Below, one piece after another: positions 6,193-13,916 of a DNA stretch of 15,325 bases. The stretch spans positions 4,807-20,131 of the forward strand of contig DHUL01000041.1 of assembly GCA_002409145.1 (NCBI GenBank), given 5' to 3'. How positions within the stretch are numbered: position 1 is the first letter of the stretch; each line of letters starts with the position of its first letter. The notes beneath the pieces are model-generated. The model was not told the DNA's origin. It saw only the letters and a list, made by a program, of their open reading frames with translations, and made no database searches. Made by a program: the position numbers and the translations under genes. The stretch is from Bacteroidales bacterium UBA5235 (GTDB taxonomy: Bacteria; Bacteroidota; Bacteroidia; Bacteroidales; VadinHA17).

Positions 6193-8307
6193 ATGGTCTC
6201 CGTAAACAACGTATCACTGCTCTTCGGCAGCTTCGTCCTACTGGATGAGGTCTCATTCCTCATTACCAGGCAGGAGCGCATTGGCCTGACAGGCAGGAAC
6301 GGTGCCGGCAAATCGACGCTGATGAAGATCATTGCCGGCCTCCAGGAGCCCACCTCCGGCTCCGTTGAGCGGCCACGCGAACTGACTGTCGGTTACCTCG
6401 AGCAGCAGATGAAAGTGTCTGACACCACCACCGTCCTCGAGGAGGCTCTAACAGCATTCGCCGAACTAAGGAGCCTCGAACGGGAGATCACCGAAATGAC
6501 CCGCGAGATAGCCGAACGAACCGACTATGAAACCGACAGCTACCACCGGCTTCTTGATCGCATGCATACAGCCGGCGAACGGCACAGCATCCTCGGAGGA
6601 AGCGATTACGTGGCTCTTACAGGGCAGACTCTCAATGGCCTCGGTTTCAGTGCAAAGGAGTTCAATCGACCTACCCGTGAGTTAAGCGGCGGCTGGCGCA
6701 TGCGCGTGGAGCTGGCAAAAATCCTCCTGCGCAAGCCTGACCTGATTCTTCTCGATGAGCCCACCAACCATCTTGATATCGAATCAATTCTGTGGCTTGA
6801 GGGGTTCCTTGAGACCTATCCGGGAGCGGTGGTGCTGGTATCACATGACCGTACATTTCTTGACAACGTCACCCACCGCACAATAGAGATAAGCCTCGGG
6901 AAGATCTACGACTACCGGGTCCCCTATACAAAATATACCGTGCTTCGCCGCGAGCGTCGCGAACAGCAGACTGCCGCCTACCGCAACCAGCAGAAGATGA
7001 TCGAAGATACCGAGCGATTCATAGAACGGTTCAGATACAAACCCACCAAAGCGGTGCAGGTGCAGAGCAAGATCAAACAGCTTAAGAAGCTGGAGCGTAT
7101 CGAGATAGAAGACGAGGACACCTCCGCGATGAACATCCGCTTCTCCCCCGCCCCACGATCGGGAACGGTGGTGGTGGAGGCAGATGAAGCCTCGAAACGC
7201 TACGGCAGCCACCTGGTACTTGACAGGGTCTCAATGAAGATCGAAAGAGGCGAGAAGGTAGCTTTCGTGGGCCGCAACGGCGAAGGAAAAACCACCCTGG
7301 CAAGAATGATCCTCGGTCAGATCGATTTCGAGGGAGTCCTGAAACGCGGACACAATGTCAACATTGGTTACTTCGCCCAGAACCAGGATGAGCTGCTCAA
7401 TGATGACATGACCGTTTTTGATACGGTAGACAGGATTGCCGTCGGTGACATCCGCACCCGTCTCCGCGATATACTCGGAGCCTTTCTCTTCCATGGCGAG
7501 GACATCGACAAGAAAGTGAAGGTATTGTCCGGGGGCGAGCGGTCGAGACTGGCCATAGTACAACTTCTGCTGGAGCCATATAACCTTCTTCTCCTCGACG
7601 AGCCCACCAACCACCTCGACATCCGTTCAAAGGAGATCCTGAAGAAAGCCCTGATCAAATTTGATGGCACATTAATTGTGGTCTCTCACGACAGGGATTT
7701 TCTTGACGGGTTGGTTGAGAAAGTGTACGAGTTTCGCCACAGGAAGATCAGAACGCACCTCGGAGGTATAGCCGAGTTCCTCAGAGCCAGGAAGATAGAG
7801 TCGCTGAGAGAGCTGGAGAGGAAGAACCCGGCGGCAGTGAAAGGGAGTTCAGGTTCAGGGAAGAGTATACCATCAACGGCAAAGGGCAGCCAGGGCGACA
7901 GGAAGAGTACGCCGTCAGCGGCACAGGCAGGCACCGCGGGTAATACAGGCGCTACAGGAAATACAGGCGCTGCAGGGAAGGCAGGAGAAGGAACCAGGGC
8001 AGGATCCGCTATTGCAAGGCCAGGCATGTCCTACACGGAGAAGAAGGAGACTGAGCGTGTGTATCGTCGCCTGCAGAAACAGGTCACAGAGGCTGAAGCT
8101 CAGATAACGGCTACTGAGAATGAAATAGCTGAAATGGATGGACGCCTCGCCGCCGGTGACCCAGCAGTGATAAGTGACCCGGCGTTCTACAGCTCCTATG
8201 ATGAGAAGAAAAAAAGGCTTGAAGCCCTGATGGAACAGTGGGAAAATGCCCACATAGAACTGGAGAGCTTCCAGGCGGAATATATGAACTGCAATGATAC
8301 TGTTTGA
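6193..8307 (+). CDS. ABC-F family ATPase with C-terminal low-complexity linker and coiled coil
   Basis: A 704-residue soluble protein with two ABC ATPase domains and no membrane segment, as in ABC-F proteins, which bind the ribosomal E site. First domain: Walker A GRNGAGKS (34-41), signature LSGGW (164-168), Walker B LLDEPTNHLD around Asp188/Glu189. Second domain: GRNGEGKT (360-367), LSGGE (445-449), Walker B with Asp469/Glu470. The charged linker between domains (about 240-310) is the P-site tRNA interaction motif region. After about residue 540 comes a Lys/Ser/Gly/Ala-rich stretch with six-residue repeats GNTGAT/GNTGAA, then a coiled coil (about 615-695), as in Uup-type members. The subfamily (Uup, EttA or resistance type) cannot be fixed by eye. 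The frame opens at TTG 6169, but the ATG at 6193 matches the usual N-terminus. The last 14 bases overlap the thioesterase gene. Confidence 0.92.
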   Translation: MVSVNNVSLLFGSFVLLDEVSFLITRQERIGLTGRNGAGKSTLMKIIAGLQEPTSGSVERPRELTVGYLEQQMKVSDTTTVLEEALTAFAELRSLEREITEMTREIAERTDYETDSYHRLLDRMHTAGERHSILGGSDYVALTGQTLNGLGFSAKEFNRPTRELSGGWRMRVELAKILLRKPDLILLDEPTNHLDIESILWLEGFLETYPGAVVLVSHDRTFLDNVTHRTIEISLGKIYDYRVPYTKYTVLRRERREQQTAAYRNQQKMIEDTERFIERFRYKPTKAVQVQSKIKQLKKLERIEIEDEDTSAMNIRFSPAPRSGTVVVEADEASKRYGSHLVLDRVSMKIERGEKVAFVGRNGEGKTTLARMILGQIDFEGVLKRGHNVNIGYFAQNQDELLNDDMTVFDTVDRIAVGDIRTRLRDILGAFLFHGEDIDKKVKVLSGGERSRLAIVQLLLEPYNLLLLDEPTNHLDIRSKEILKKALIKFDGTLIVVSHDRDFLDGLVEKVYEFRHRKIRTHLGGIAEFLRARKIESLRELERKNPAAVKGSSGSGKSIPSTAKGSQGDRKSTPSAAQAGTAGNTGATGNTGAAGKAGEGTRAGSAIARPGMSYTEKKETERVYRRLQKQVTEAEAQITATENEIAEMDGRLAAGDPAVISDPAFYSSYDEKKKRLEALMEQWENAHIELESFQAEYMNCNDTV
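7939..7992 (+). repeat. 18-base in-frame tandem repeat inside the ABC-F gene
   Basis: Two near-identical 18-base units (7939-7956 and 7957-7974, differing at three positions) and a third degraded unit (7975-7992) encode GNTGAT, GNTGAA and GKAGEG. They form part of the flexible linker between the second ATPase domain and the C-terminal coiled coil. Being a multiple of three, changes in copy number would keep the frame. Confidence 0.75.
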
Positions 8308-9052
8308 AAGGAAATACCCGGTCAATATCTTCAACACCGACCTCACCGGACGGCTCAGTCCCGGCGCACTCTTCAGCTTCTTCGAGGACCTGGCAGGTCG
8401 CCATGCCGCAGAGCTCGGCTGGGGCCGCGATGACCTGATGTCATCAGGAGGGTACTTCTGGGCTCTTTCGCGCATGATGGTGAAAATAGAACGCCTCCCG
8501 GTGGCCTGGGACGAGGTCACCCTCCGGACATGGCCGCGTGGCACAGAAACAATCTTCGCCCTGCGTGACCTCGAGATGTATGATGACGCTGGCAGGAGAA
8601 TCGCCGGAGCCTCATCCTCATGGGTGATAGTCGATTACGACACACGTAAGGCACAGCGCCCTGACAAGGCGCTCTCAAACCTGAACCTCATGTTTCCCGA
8701 GGCCAGGGCCCTTGATTCCAACGCACGCAAGGTGCCATCACTGCCCCGGGGAGACCATCGCCTGACAAGGCTGAAGGTCAAGCTTGACGATATCGACGTC
8801 AACAGGCACGTGAACAACGCCAGGTATGTGCACTGGGCAGTGAACTGCTATGACCATGAATTCATCAGCCTTCATACACCTGACACCATCGAGGTGAACT
8901 ATCTCCTTGAAGGGCATCAGGACGAGATGATAAACATCCTGACCGCCTCCTGCGAAGGAGAAGAGAATGCATTCATTCACTCTGTCACCCGTGAGAGCGA
9001 CGGCACCGAGCTATGCCGCCTGAGAATGAGATGGAAAGAGAACGGGCAATGA
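8294..9052 (+). CDS. Acyl-ACP thioesterase (FatA/FatB-like double hotdog)
   Basis: A 252-residue cytoplasmic thioesterase that would hydrolyse acyl-ACP to free fatty acid. Two hotdog modules are visible. The first (about 5-135) has the substrate-helix pattern LSPGALFSFFEDLAGRHAAE (21-40) and a WPRGTETIFALRD strand region. The second (about 155-250) carries DIDVNRHVNNARYVHW (166-181), where Asp168, Asn170 and His172 match the conserved catalytic D-x-N-x-H of plant and bacterial acyl-ACP thioesterases. Length fits bacterial members. The ATG at 8294 lies inside the ABC-F gene, 14 bases before that gene's stop at 8307, so the two are probably translationally coupled. The acyl-chain preference cannot be read from sequence. 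Confidence 0.9.
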   Translation: MILFERKYPVNIFNTDLTGRLSPGALFSFFEDLAGRHAAELGWGRDDLMSSGGYFWALSRMMVKIERLPVAWDEVTLRTWPRGTETIFALRDLEMYDDAGRRIAGASSSWVIVDYDTRKAQRPDKALSNLNLMFPEARALDSNARKVPSLPRGDHRLTRLKVKLDDIDVNRHVNNARYVHWAVNCYDHEFISLHTPDTIEVNYLLEGHQDEMINILTASCEGEENAFIHSVTRESDGTELCRLRMRWKENGQ

Positions 9053-9073
9053 AATCTTTATTACCTTTATACC

Positions 9074-10411
9074 ATGACAATGCGTCTCACATATAAAAAT
9101 GCCGCGCTTGCAGTGATCGTGACAGTCGCTGTGCTGATGGCATCTTGTGCCGTGACACAGAACGTCACCGACACAAAGGACATGTCATATATATACAACC
9201 CCACAAGAAGCATTTACACGCCCAGAATAACAGTCTACAATGAAGATGCGGAGACATCTGTTCTGAACATCGGTATACGCAGGGGTGAACTTTATTTCAA
9301 CGAGGCCAATCCGGAGGGAGTGCCGATGGCTTCGATCCTTCTTTCTGTGAGGCTGTATGACAATACACTTGGCGGAGTGCTGGCTGATACATCGACTTAT
9401 AAGTATGACATCAAACGGGAGGATACAGGCGGCGAATATGTGTTCCGCACCCCTTTGTCTGCAAATGACGGCAGCTCATATACTGCTGAGATTAAAATCA
9501 TTGATCTCATCAGGCAGCGCACCCAGCAGTTGTTCATAGATTTCGAAAGGACAGGCAGGTACAGCGCGCTCAACTACAAAATTCGTGACCATTTCACTAA
9601 CAACGAGGTATTCAGCCGTGTGGTGAAGGCTGACCAGTACATCAATGTGCTCGCACCGTCGCTTCAACCTGACACTCTCTGGTTCTTCTATTACAAAGCT
9701 GTAACTGAAATCCCCCCGTCTCCGACTACCATCCTTCCGGAGGTGACTGTGGCTCCGGAACCTGAAGTGATAATACCCCTGGCCTGGTCAGACACCCTCC
9801 CTATCATGTTCCCCAACCAGGGCATATACATGATCTCCGTTGACAGTCTCATCCGTGAGGGTCTCGTCCTCTGTAACTTCGGTCCTGACCACCCCACCAT
9901 GACCCGTCCGGAGACAATGATAGCTCCGCTTGCTTATATCGCCACTCCCCAGGAAATGGAGGAGTTGCTTACCTCAGAAAAACCTAAGCTGGCACTCGAT
10001 AACTTCTGGCTTGAACGTACAGGAAGCATTGAGAGATCGAAGGAACTGATCAGGATTTACTATAACCGCACGCTCTTCTCGAATTATTACTTCACCTCCT
10101 ACAAAGCCGGATGGCTCACTGACAGGGGCATGATCTACATAATGTACGGTCCCCCTGACAAGGTCTACAAGAACGCCGAGGGAGAGAGCTGGGGTTACAA
10201 GAAACCGCCCGTCAAAAGCCGCTGGGGATCACGTTATACGTATGAGGACCAGTACCTCTGGTTTAATTTCCGCAAGCAGAAGAGCCTTTTTTCAGACAAT
10301 GATTTTGTTCTGAACCGAGCCGGGACACCGGTCAGCTACTGGGATATAGCTGTTGCGCGGTGGCGCGAAGGGAAGGTGTTCAGGCTTGATAATCCTCAGG
10401 AATTGCAATGA
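9074..10411 (+). CDS. GWxTD domain-containing lipoprotein
   Basis: A 445-residue predicted lipoprotein. The signal peptide has a hydrophobic core (about 10-22) and the lipobox LMASC with Cys25. The body is rich in beta-type sequence (about 50-240), with a Pro/Val-rich spacer near 213-236. The C-terminal GWxTD domain (about 305-440) contains GWLTDRGMIYIMYGPPD (346-362), the hallmark G-W-x-T-D-R-G-x-x-Y-I-x-Y-G-x-P. The domain is common in Bacteroidota and related phyla, but I know of no established biochemical role. The start is ATG 9074 or ATG 9080; either keeps the signal peptide. It follows the thioesterase gene by 21 bases and is followed by rlmB after 66 bases, so it sits inside the plus-strand run. 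It likely resides in the periplasm or outer membrane. Confidence 0.9.
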   Translation: MTMRLTYKNAALAVIVTVAVLMASCAVTQNVTDTKDMSYIYNPTRSIYTPRITVYNEDAETSVLNIGIRRGELYFNEANPEGVPMASILLSVRLYDNTLGGVLADTSTYKYDIKREDTGGEYVFRTPLSANDGSSYTAEIKIIDLIRQRTQQLFIDFERTGRYSALNYKIRDHFTNNEVFSRVVKADQYINVLAPSLQPDTLWFFYYKAVTEIPPSPTTILPEVTVAPEPEVIIPLAWSDTLPIMFPNQGIYMISVDSLIREGLVLCNFGPDHPTMTRPETMIAPLAYIATPQEMEELLTSEKPKLALDNFWLERTGSIERSKELIRIYYNRTLFSNYYFTSYKAGWLTDRGMIYIMYGPPDKVYKNAEGESWGYKKPPVKSRWGSRYTYEDQYLWFNFRKQKSLFSDNDFVLNRAGTPVSYWDIAVARWREGKVFRLDNPQELQ

Positions 10412-10477
10412 AACGCCGGATAATGCGATGACGCCGGGCGAAAGGATTTGCAGGCAACACAAATTACAGAAACTTCA

Positions 10478-11227
10478 ATGATACACAGCGAAAAGGAATT
10501 CATTTTCGGGATGCACCCTGTCATGGAAGCCATCAGGGGCGGCAGGCAGATAGACCGTGTGCTGGTCCGTCAGGGACTCCGCGGCGGACAGTACCATGAG
10601 CTGATGCAGGTGGTGAACGAGTTTGCAGTACCGTGGCAGGTAGTACCGCAGGAGAAGCTTGACTATATCACCCGCAAGAACCACCAGGGGGTGATAGCAT
10701 GGCTGTCGGCAATAGAATTCCAGAACATTGAGAATATCCTGCCGCGGATCTTTGAAGAGGGTGGTGAACCGCTCCTGCTGATGCTCGACGGCGTCAGTGA
10801 CGTGCGAAACTTCGGAGCAATTGTGCGGTCCGCACTCTGCTTCGGAGCCCACGCAGTGATCATCCCCGAGAAGAACTCCGCCAGGATATCTGCTGATGCG
10901 GTCAAGGCATCAGCAGGAGCCCTCAGCACCTTCCCGGTATGCCGGGTAAAGAGCCTGACAAAGTGCCTGACCTACCTGAAGGAATCAGGGCTCAAAGCCG
11001 TGGCTGCCACTGAAAAGGCTGAACATACTGTCAGCGCTGCAGGGTTGACCGGGCCGCTGGTAATGATCCTGGGATCGGAAGAAAAGGGTATCAGCCGCGA
11101 ACTGCTGGGTTTGTCTGACGCTCAGGTTTCCATACCCATCACCGGTGCCATCGGATCACTTAATGTTTCCGTTTCGGCCGGCATACTTCTTTATGAGGTT
11201 GGACGACAGAGGAAGGTCAGGCAATAG
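10478..11227 (+). CDS. rlmB: 23S rRNA 2'-O-methyltransferase, RlmB/TrmH family
   Basis: A 249-residue SPOUT-class RNA 2'-O-ribose methyltransferase. An N-terminal substrate-binding domain starts with FIFGMHPVMEAI (8-19), typical of RlmB, which modifies G2251 of E. coli 23S rRNA. The three SPOUT motifs are present: NFGAIVRSA (111-119), ILGSEEKGIS (197-206) and IPITGAIGSLNVSVSAGI (219-236), which form the knotted SAM site. A TTG at 10448 would add 10 residues, but the ATG at 10478 gives the usual N-terminus. The exact rRNA target is inferred. The last codons (AGG CAA TAG) coincide with the first heptamer of the repeat at 11219-11345, so the repeat supplies the stop. The gene converges on the transaldolase gene. 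Confidence 0.9.
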   Translation: MIHSEKEFIFGMHPVMEAIRGGRQIDRVLVRQGLRGGQYHELMQVVNEFAVPWQVVPQEKLDYITRKNHQGVIAWLSAIEFQNIENILPRIFEEGGEPLLLMLDGVSDVRNFGAIVRSALCFGAHAVIIPEKNSARISADAVKASAGALSTFPVCRVKSLTKCLTYLKESGLKAVAATEKAEHTVSAAGLTGPLVMILGSEEKGISRELLGLSDAQVSIPITGAIGSLNVSVSAGILLYEVGRQRKVRQ

Positions 11228-11345
11228 GCAATAGTGACTGGGATTCCGGCATGGCGTCCCTTTTAATATCATGATTATGCTAAGCAACAATCAGGTTAAA
11301 TGCCTGCAAGCCTTTGTCAACACTACTGCCTACTGCCTCTTGCCT
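11219..11345 (+). repeat. MITE/REP-like intergenic repeat, copy 1
   Basis: A 127-base element filling the gap between convergent rlmB and transaldolase genes. The left end is AGGCAATAGGCAAT (11219-11232); the right end is ACTGCCTACTGCCTCTTGCCT (11325-11345), so the two ends form inverted repeats built of heptamers. The interior resembles the reverse complement of 15192-15325 along its length, with shared blocks such as GGGATTCCGG, GTCCCTTTT, ACAATCAG and CAACACT. It begins within the last three codons of rlmB and ends 6 bases from the transaldolase stop. Confidence 0.85.
11240..11264 (+). terminator. Possible weak terminator hairpin inside repeat copy 1
   Basis: GGGATTCC (11240-11247) can pair with GGCGTCCC (11253-11260) around a 5-base loop, with one G-U pair and one T-C mismatch, followed by TTTT (11261-11264). 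It lies 12 bases past the rlmB stop. The stem is short and the T run is brief, so termination is plausible rather than certain. Confidence 0.4.
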
Positions 11346-11351
11346 TAACCC

Positions 11352-12572
11352 CTAGTCTATCAATCCCCTGATCCTGTCATCCAGCTTCTTCTGATCAACA
11401 CTGAATGATGCCAGGCCGGCAAGGGTCAGCAAGGTGTCAGGAGCGATCCCTCCTGTGAGAATCCTTTCCTTCCATGATGAGAGCACCGGAATCTTTCCCT
11501 CGGCAGTAATGCGCTCCTTCTCCAGGGGCTCCAACACAGGAAACATGTCCCCCAGGCCTGCCTCATGAGCCCGTGCAACTATCTCCTCACCGTAGGCCGG
11601 AATTTCCTTCCCAATCAGTCTGCCCAGATCAACAACGGTCTTCGGCACCTCCCAGAACTTTTCAATTCCCAGTCCTGCTGCATCATCGCTGAGAGGTACA
11701 TCATACCGCTGTGCAAGCCTGCTCTCAAAGAGTCCGCCGAGAGATTTTCTCCCTGCGGCTGCCACTTTAGGCGGGATGGTATAGACATCAGTCCCCGCCA
11801 GCAGGTCAAGCTGATTGTAATTTCTCAGGCTGGCAGCTATCTGCCTGGTCCTCGAGCCCGTCTCAGATGAAAGCCTGGTAACCCATGACTGGGAAGAAAG
11901 AACAGCATTCTCTCCTGCACCGGTGCCGTCACCCAGTTTGTTGTCAGCAATGAATGCCCCTATCCTTCCAAGGAACACATTAAGGTAGTCAGGCCTGGCC
12001 ACAAGCGTTACCAATGCATTCTGGCGGGCACTGAATTCGAGGGTAAAGTTGATCCTAACCCCCAGGTCATGCAGCAACCTGGCACCAATAAGTCCTTCAG
12101 GAGTATACGGAACCTTTACGATAAACTGCCCCGGGCAAAGCTCCCTGTAGCGCAGTCCGTATGAAACAATGGCGTCAATGTCATACGCCGTATCAGTATG
12201 AAGCTCAACACTTACCATCCCTCCGAACTTCTTTGCAAGACGAAGGCCGTGACGGGCGTTCAGGATGAATGCTATCTCCTTTACCTGCTCGCTGACGGTA
12301 AGATGACTGACCAGCTCCATCGCCTGTGGAACAAAGGAATCATAAATCCCCTTCTGTATCTCGTTATTCAGAAGCGTATTATTGGTTGTCAGCGCAGTCA
12401 TCTCTGCGGTCCAGTTGGCCTCGGCTTCATCCATGTCACCGGTATCAAGCCACAGTTCTGTACCCGTCGAGTGTAACGACTGCCAGAACGGATCATGCTT
12501 CGGTGTTACCGGTTTGTCATCAATACCGGCCCTGATAAAGGCGGTCAGCTTTTCATTGTATGTTGAATTCAT
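11352..12572 (-). CDS. Transaldolase-like protein
   Basis: A 406-residue TIM-barrel enzyme of the transaldolase family, which moves a dihydroxyacetone unit between sugar phosphates in the non-oxidative pentose phosphate pathway. Seen: ELWLDTGDM (39-47) with the conserved Asp43, TTNNTLL (62-68) where most members have T-T-N-P-T/S-L, FIVKVPYTPEG (150-160) with Schiff-base Lys153, INFTLEFSARQ (174-184) matching N-x-T-L-x-F-S-x-x-Q, and LGRIGAFIADN (201-211). At 406 residues it is longer than fructose-6-phosphate aldolases (about 220) and TalB (about 317), nearer to long actinobacterial Tal forms but divergent. Activity on the classic substrates is therefore not certain. The ATG at 12572 follows the ybdG stop by 28 bases, so the two are likely cotranscribed. 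It converges on rlmB. Confidence 0.82.
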   Translation of the reverse strand: MNSTYNEKLTAFIRAGIDDKPVTPKHDPFWQSLHSTGTELWLDTGDMDEAEANWTAEMTALTTNNTLLNNEIQKGIYDSFVPQAMELVSHLTVSEQVKEIAFILNARHGLRLAKKFGGMVSVELHTDTAYDIDAIVSYGLRYRELCPGQFIVKVPYTPEGLIGARLLHDLGVRINFTLEFSARQNALVTLVARPDYLNVFLGRIGAFIADNKLGDGTGAGENAVLSSQSWVTRLSSETGSRTRQIAASLRNYNQLDLLAGTDVYTIPPKVAAAGRKSLGGLFESRLAQRYDVPLSDDAAGLGIEKFWEVPKTVVDLGRLIGKEIPAYGEEIVARAHEAGLGDMFPVLEPLEKERITAEGKIPVLSSWKERILTGGIAPDTLLTLAGLASFSVDQKKLDDRIRGLID

Positions 12573-12600
12573 ATCCTATGGTTTTTATTTTTCATACTCA

Positions 12601-13827
12601 TTAAGGCTTCAGATCTGCACCTGAGGGGCTTTGGAACAGTCTCAGGCCAAACTGTGACACAACCGCATATGCATAGTCGACAACCGATGATTGTACACTT
12701 TCAAAGGGGACCCACGAATTGATCTTGCTGAAGCAGTAAATTTCAACAGGCATACCCAACTCCGTCGGAGGCATATCGCGCATCATGACAGGCATCGTTG
12801 AATCAATATTCGGATGATTCTTCAGATAATCAACCATATAAGCCCTGAAGGCTCCAAGGTTTGTAAGTGAAGTCGTCTCTCCCCTCTTCAACGCTTCAAT
12901 CTCCTCCTTGTTATCTGAAAGCCATTTTTCAACATGTGGCCTGAGGGATACTGCATCAATCATCTCAGGTGTAACGAAAGAAATTGAACGGACATCAATC
13001 CGGATCTCACGCTTGATCCTCCTTACCCCTGAATCCTCCATCCCCTTCCAGTTCTGAAACGATTCTGATAAAAGAGCATAGGTAGGCACGGTCAATATTG
13101 TTTTGTCAAAGTTTTCTACCTTGACCGTATATAATGTCATGTCAATGACAGTTCCGTCAATGTTCCTGCCCGGTATCGTTATCCAGTCGCCCAGCTTGAC
13201 CATATTATTTGTTGAGAGCTGGATACTGGCAACAAGTCCCAGAATTGTATCCTTGAAGACAAGTGCCAGGACCGCTGTCGCCACACCAAGGCCGGCTACC
13301 ACGCTTGTCAGCGAAATCCGGGCAATAATTGAAATCATTACAAGGATGCCGGTGAAGACTATAATTACCTTTATAATCTGGATGTACGGTTTGATTGACC
13401 TGCCCTTTGCGAGGGGCTGCATGAGCCAGACCTGGTGCCAGCCTTCGATGAAGGCTGTTAGTGTAAGGGTGGCATAGATCACAATGTAGAGAGCAGATGT
13501 CTTATGTACAAATGTGAGCCAGCCGGGATTCTCGCGAAGCATCCACGAAGCAAGGTAGTAGACTATCACACCGGGCACGATCATTGCCAGGCGCTTGAAC
13601 ATCCTCGTCTCTAGGAATTTGTCGTCATAGGCTGACCGTGAACGCCTCACGATGCGGGTAAATATCCTGACAAGGATGACGCGGGTAAAAGTATATGACA
13701 GCCATGCAAGCAGGCCCACAGCAGCCACCAGGATGACAGTACTAAGCCATGAAACGGCTGAAGCCGGCATCCCCAGGCTCGCAAGGAACTCCCTGACTGC
13801 CATCACCGGATCGAATGATCTGAACAT
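12601..13827 (-). CDS. ybdG: YbdG-like mechanosensitive channel (MscS superfamily)
   Basis: A 408-residue inner-membrane channel that would open under membrane tension during osmotic downshock. N-terminal hydrophobic segments lie at about 24-52, 80-97, 110-128 and 150-170. They are followed by the pore helix and beta-domain start, VVAGLGVATAVLALVFKD (176-193), and LGLVASIQLSTNNMVKLGDW (196-215), the MscS hallmark. The features that separate YbdG from MscS are present: an insertion with SFQNWKGMEDSGVRRIKREI (256-275), LGAFRAYMVDYLKNHP (324-339) and the C-terminal QFGLRLFQSPSG (392-403), all close to E. coli YbdG as I recall it. Length also agrees (415 in E. coli). It is transcribed divergently from the M64 gene across an 89-base gap and upstream of the transaldolase gene. 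Confidence 0.92.
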   Translation of the reverse strand: MFRSFDPVMAVREFLASLGMPASAVSWLSTVILVAAVGLLAWLSYTFTRVILVRIFTRIVRRSRSAYDDKFLETRMFKRLAMIVPGVIVYYLASWMLRENPGWLTFVHKTSALYIVIYATLTLTAFIEGWHQVWLMQPLAKGRSIKPYIQIIKVIIVFTGILVMISIIARISLTSVVAGLGVATAVLALVFKDTILGLVASIQLSTNNMVKLGDWITIPGRNIDGTVIDMTLYTVKVENFDKTILTVPTYALLSESFQNWKGMEDSGVRRIKREIRIDVRSISFVTPEMIDAVSLRPHVEKWLSDNKEEIEALKRGETTSLTNLGAFRAYMVDYLKNHPNIDSTMPVMMRDMPPTELGMPVEIYCFSKINSWVPFESVQSSVVDYAYAVVSQFGLRLFQSPSGADLKP

Positions 13828-13916
13828 TATTAATTTTTTTTACGCCGGTGAATTTACTAATTATCTTTTTTTGTGGCTGCCTGTTTAGTACCTTTACACT
13901 ATAAAACTGTCAAATC

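Noticed and set aside
7915..8544. A 209-codon minus-strand frame across the ABC-F and thioesterase junction.
   Set aside because: It is antisense to two well-supported genes and has low-complexity composition from the repeat-bearing linker.
13870..13896. TTTG and TACCTTTA as a promoter for the M64 gene.
   Set aside because: The spacing is only 15 bases and the -7 box ends in A rather than G, so the match is too weak to annotate.
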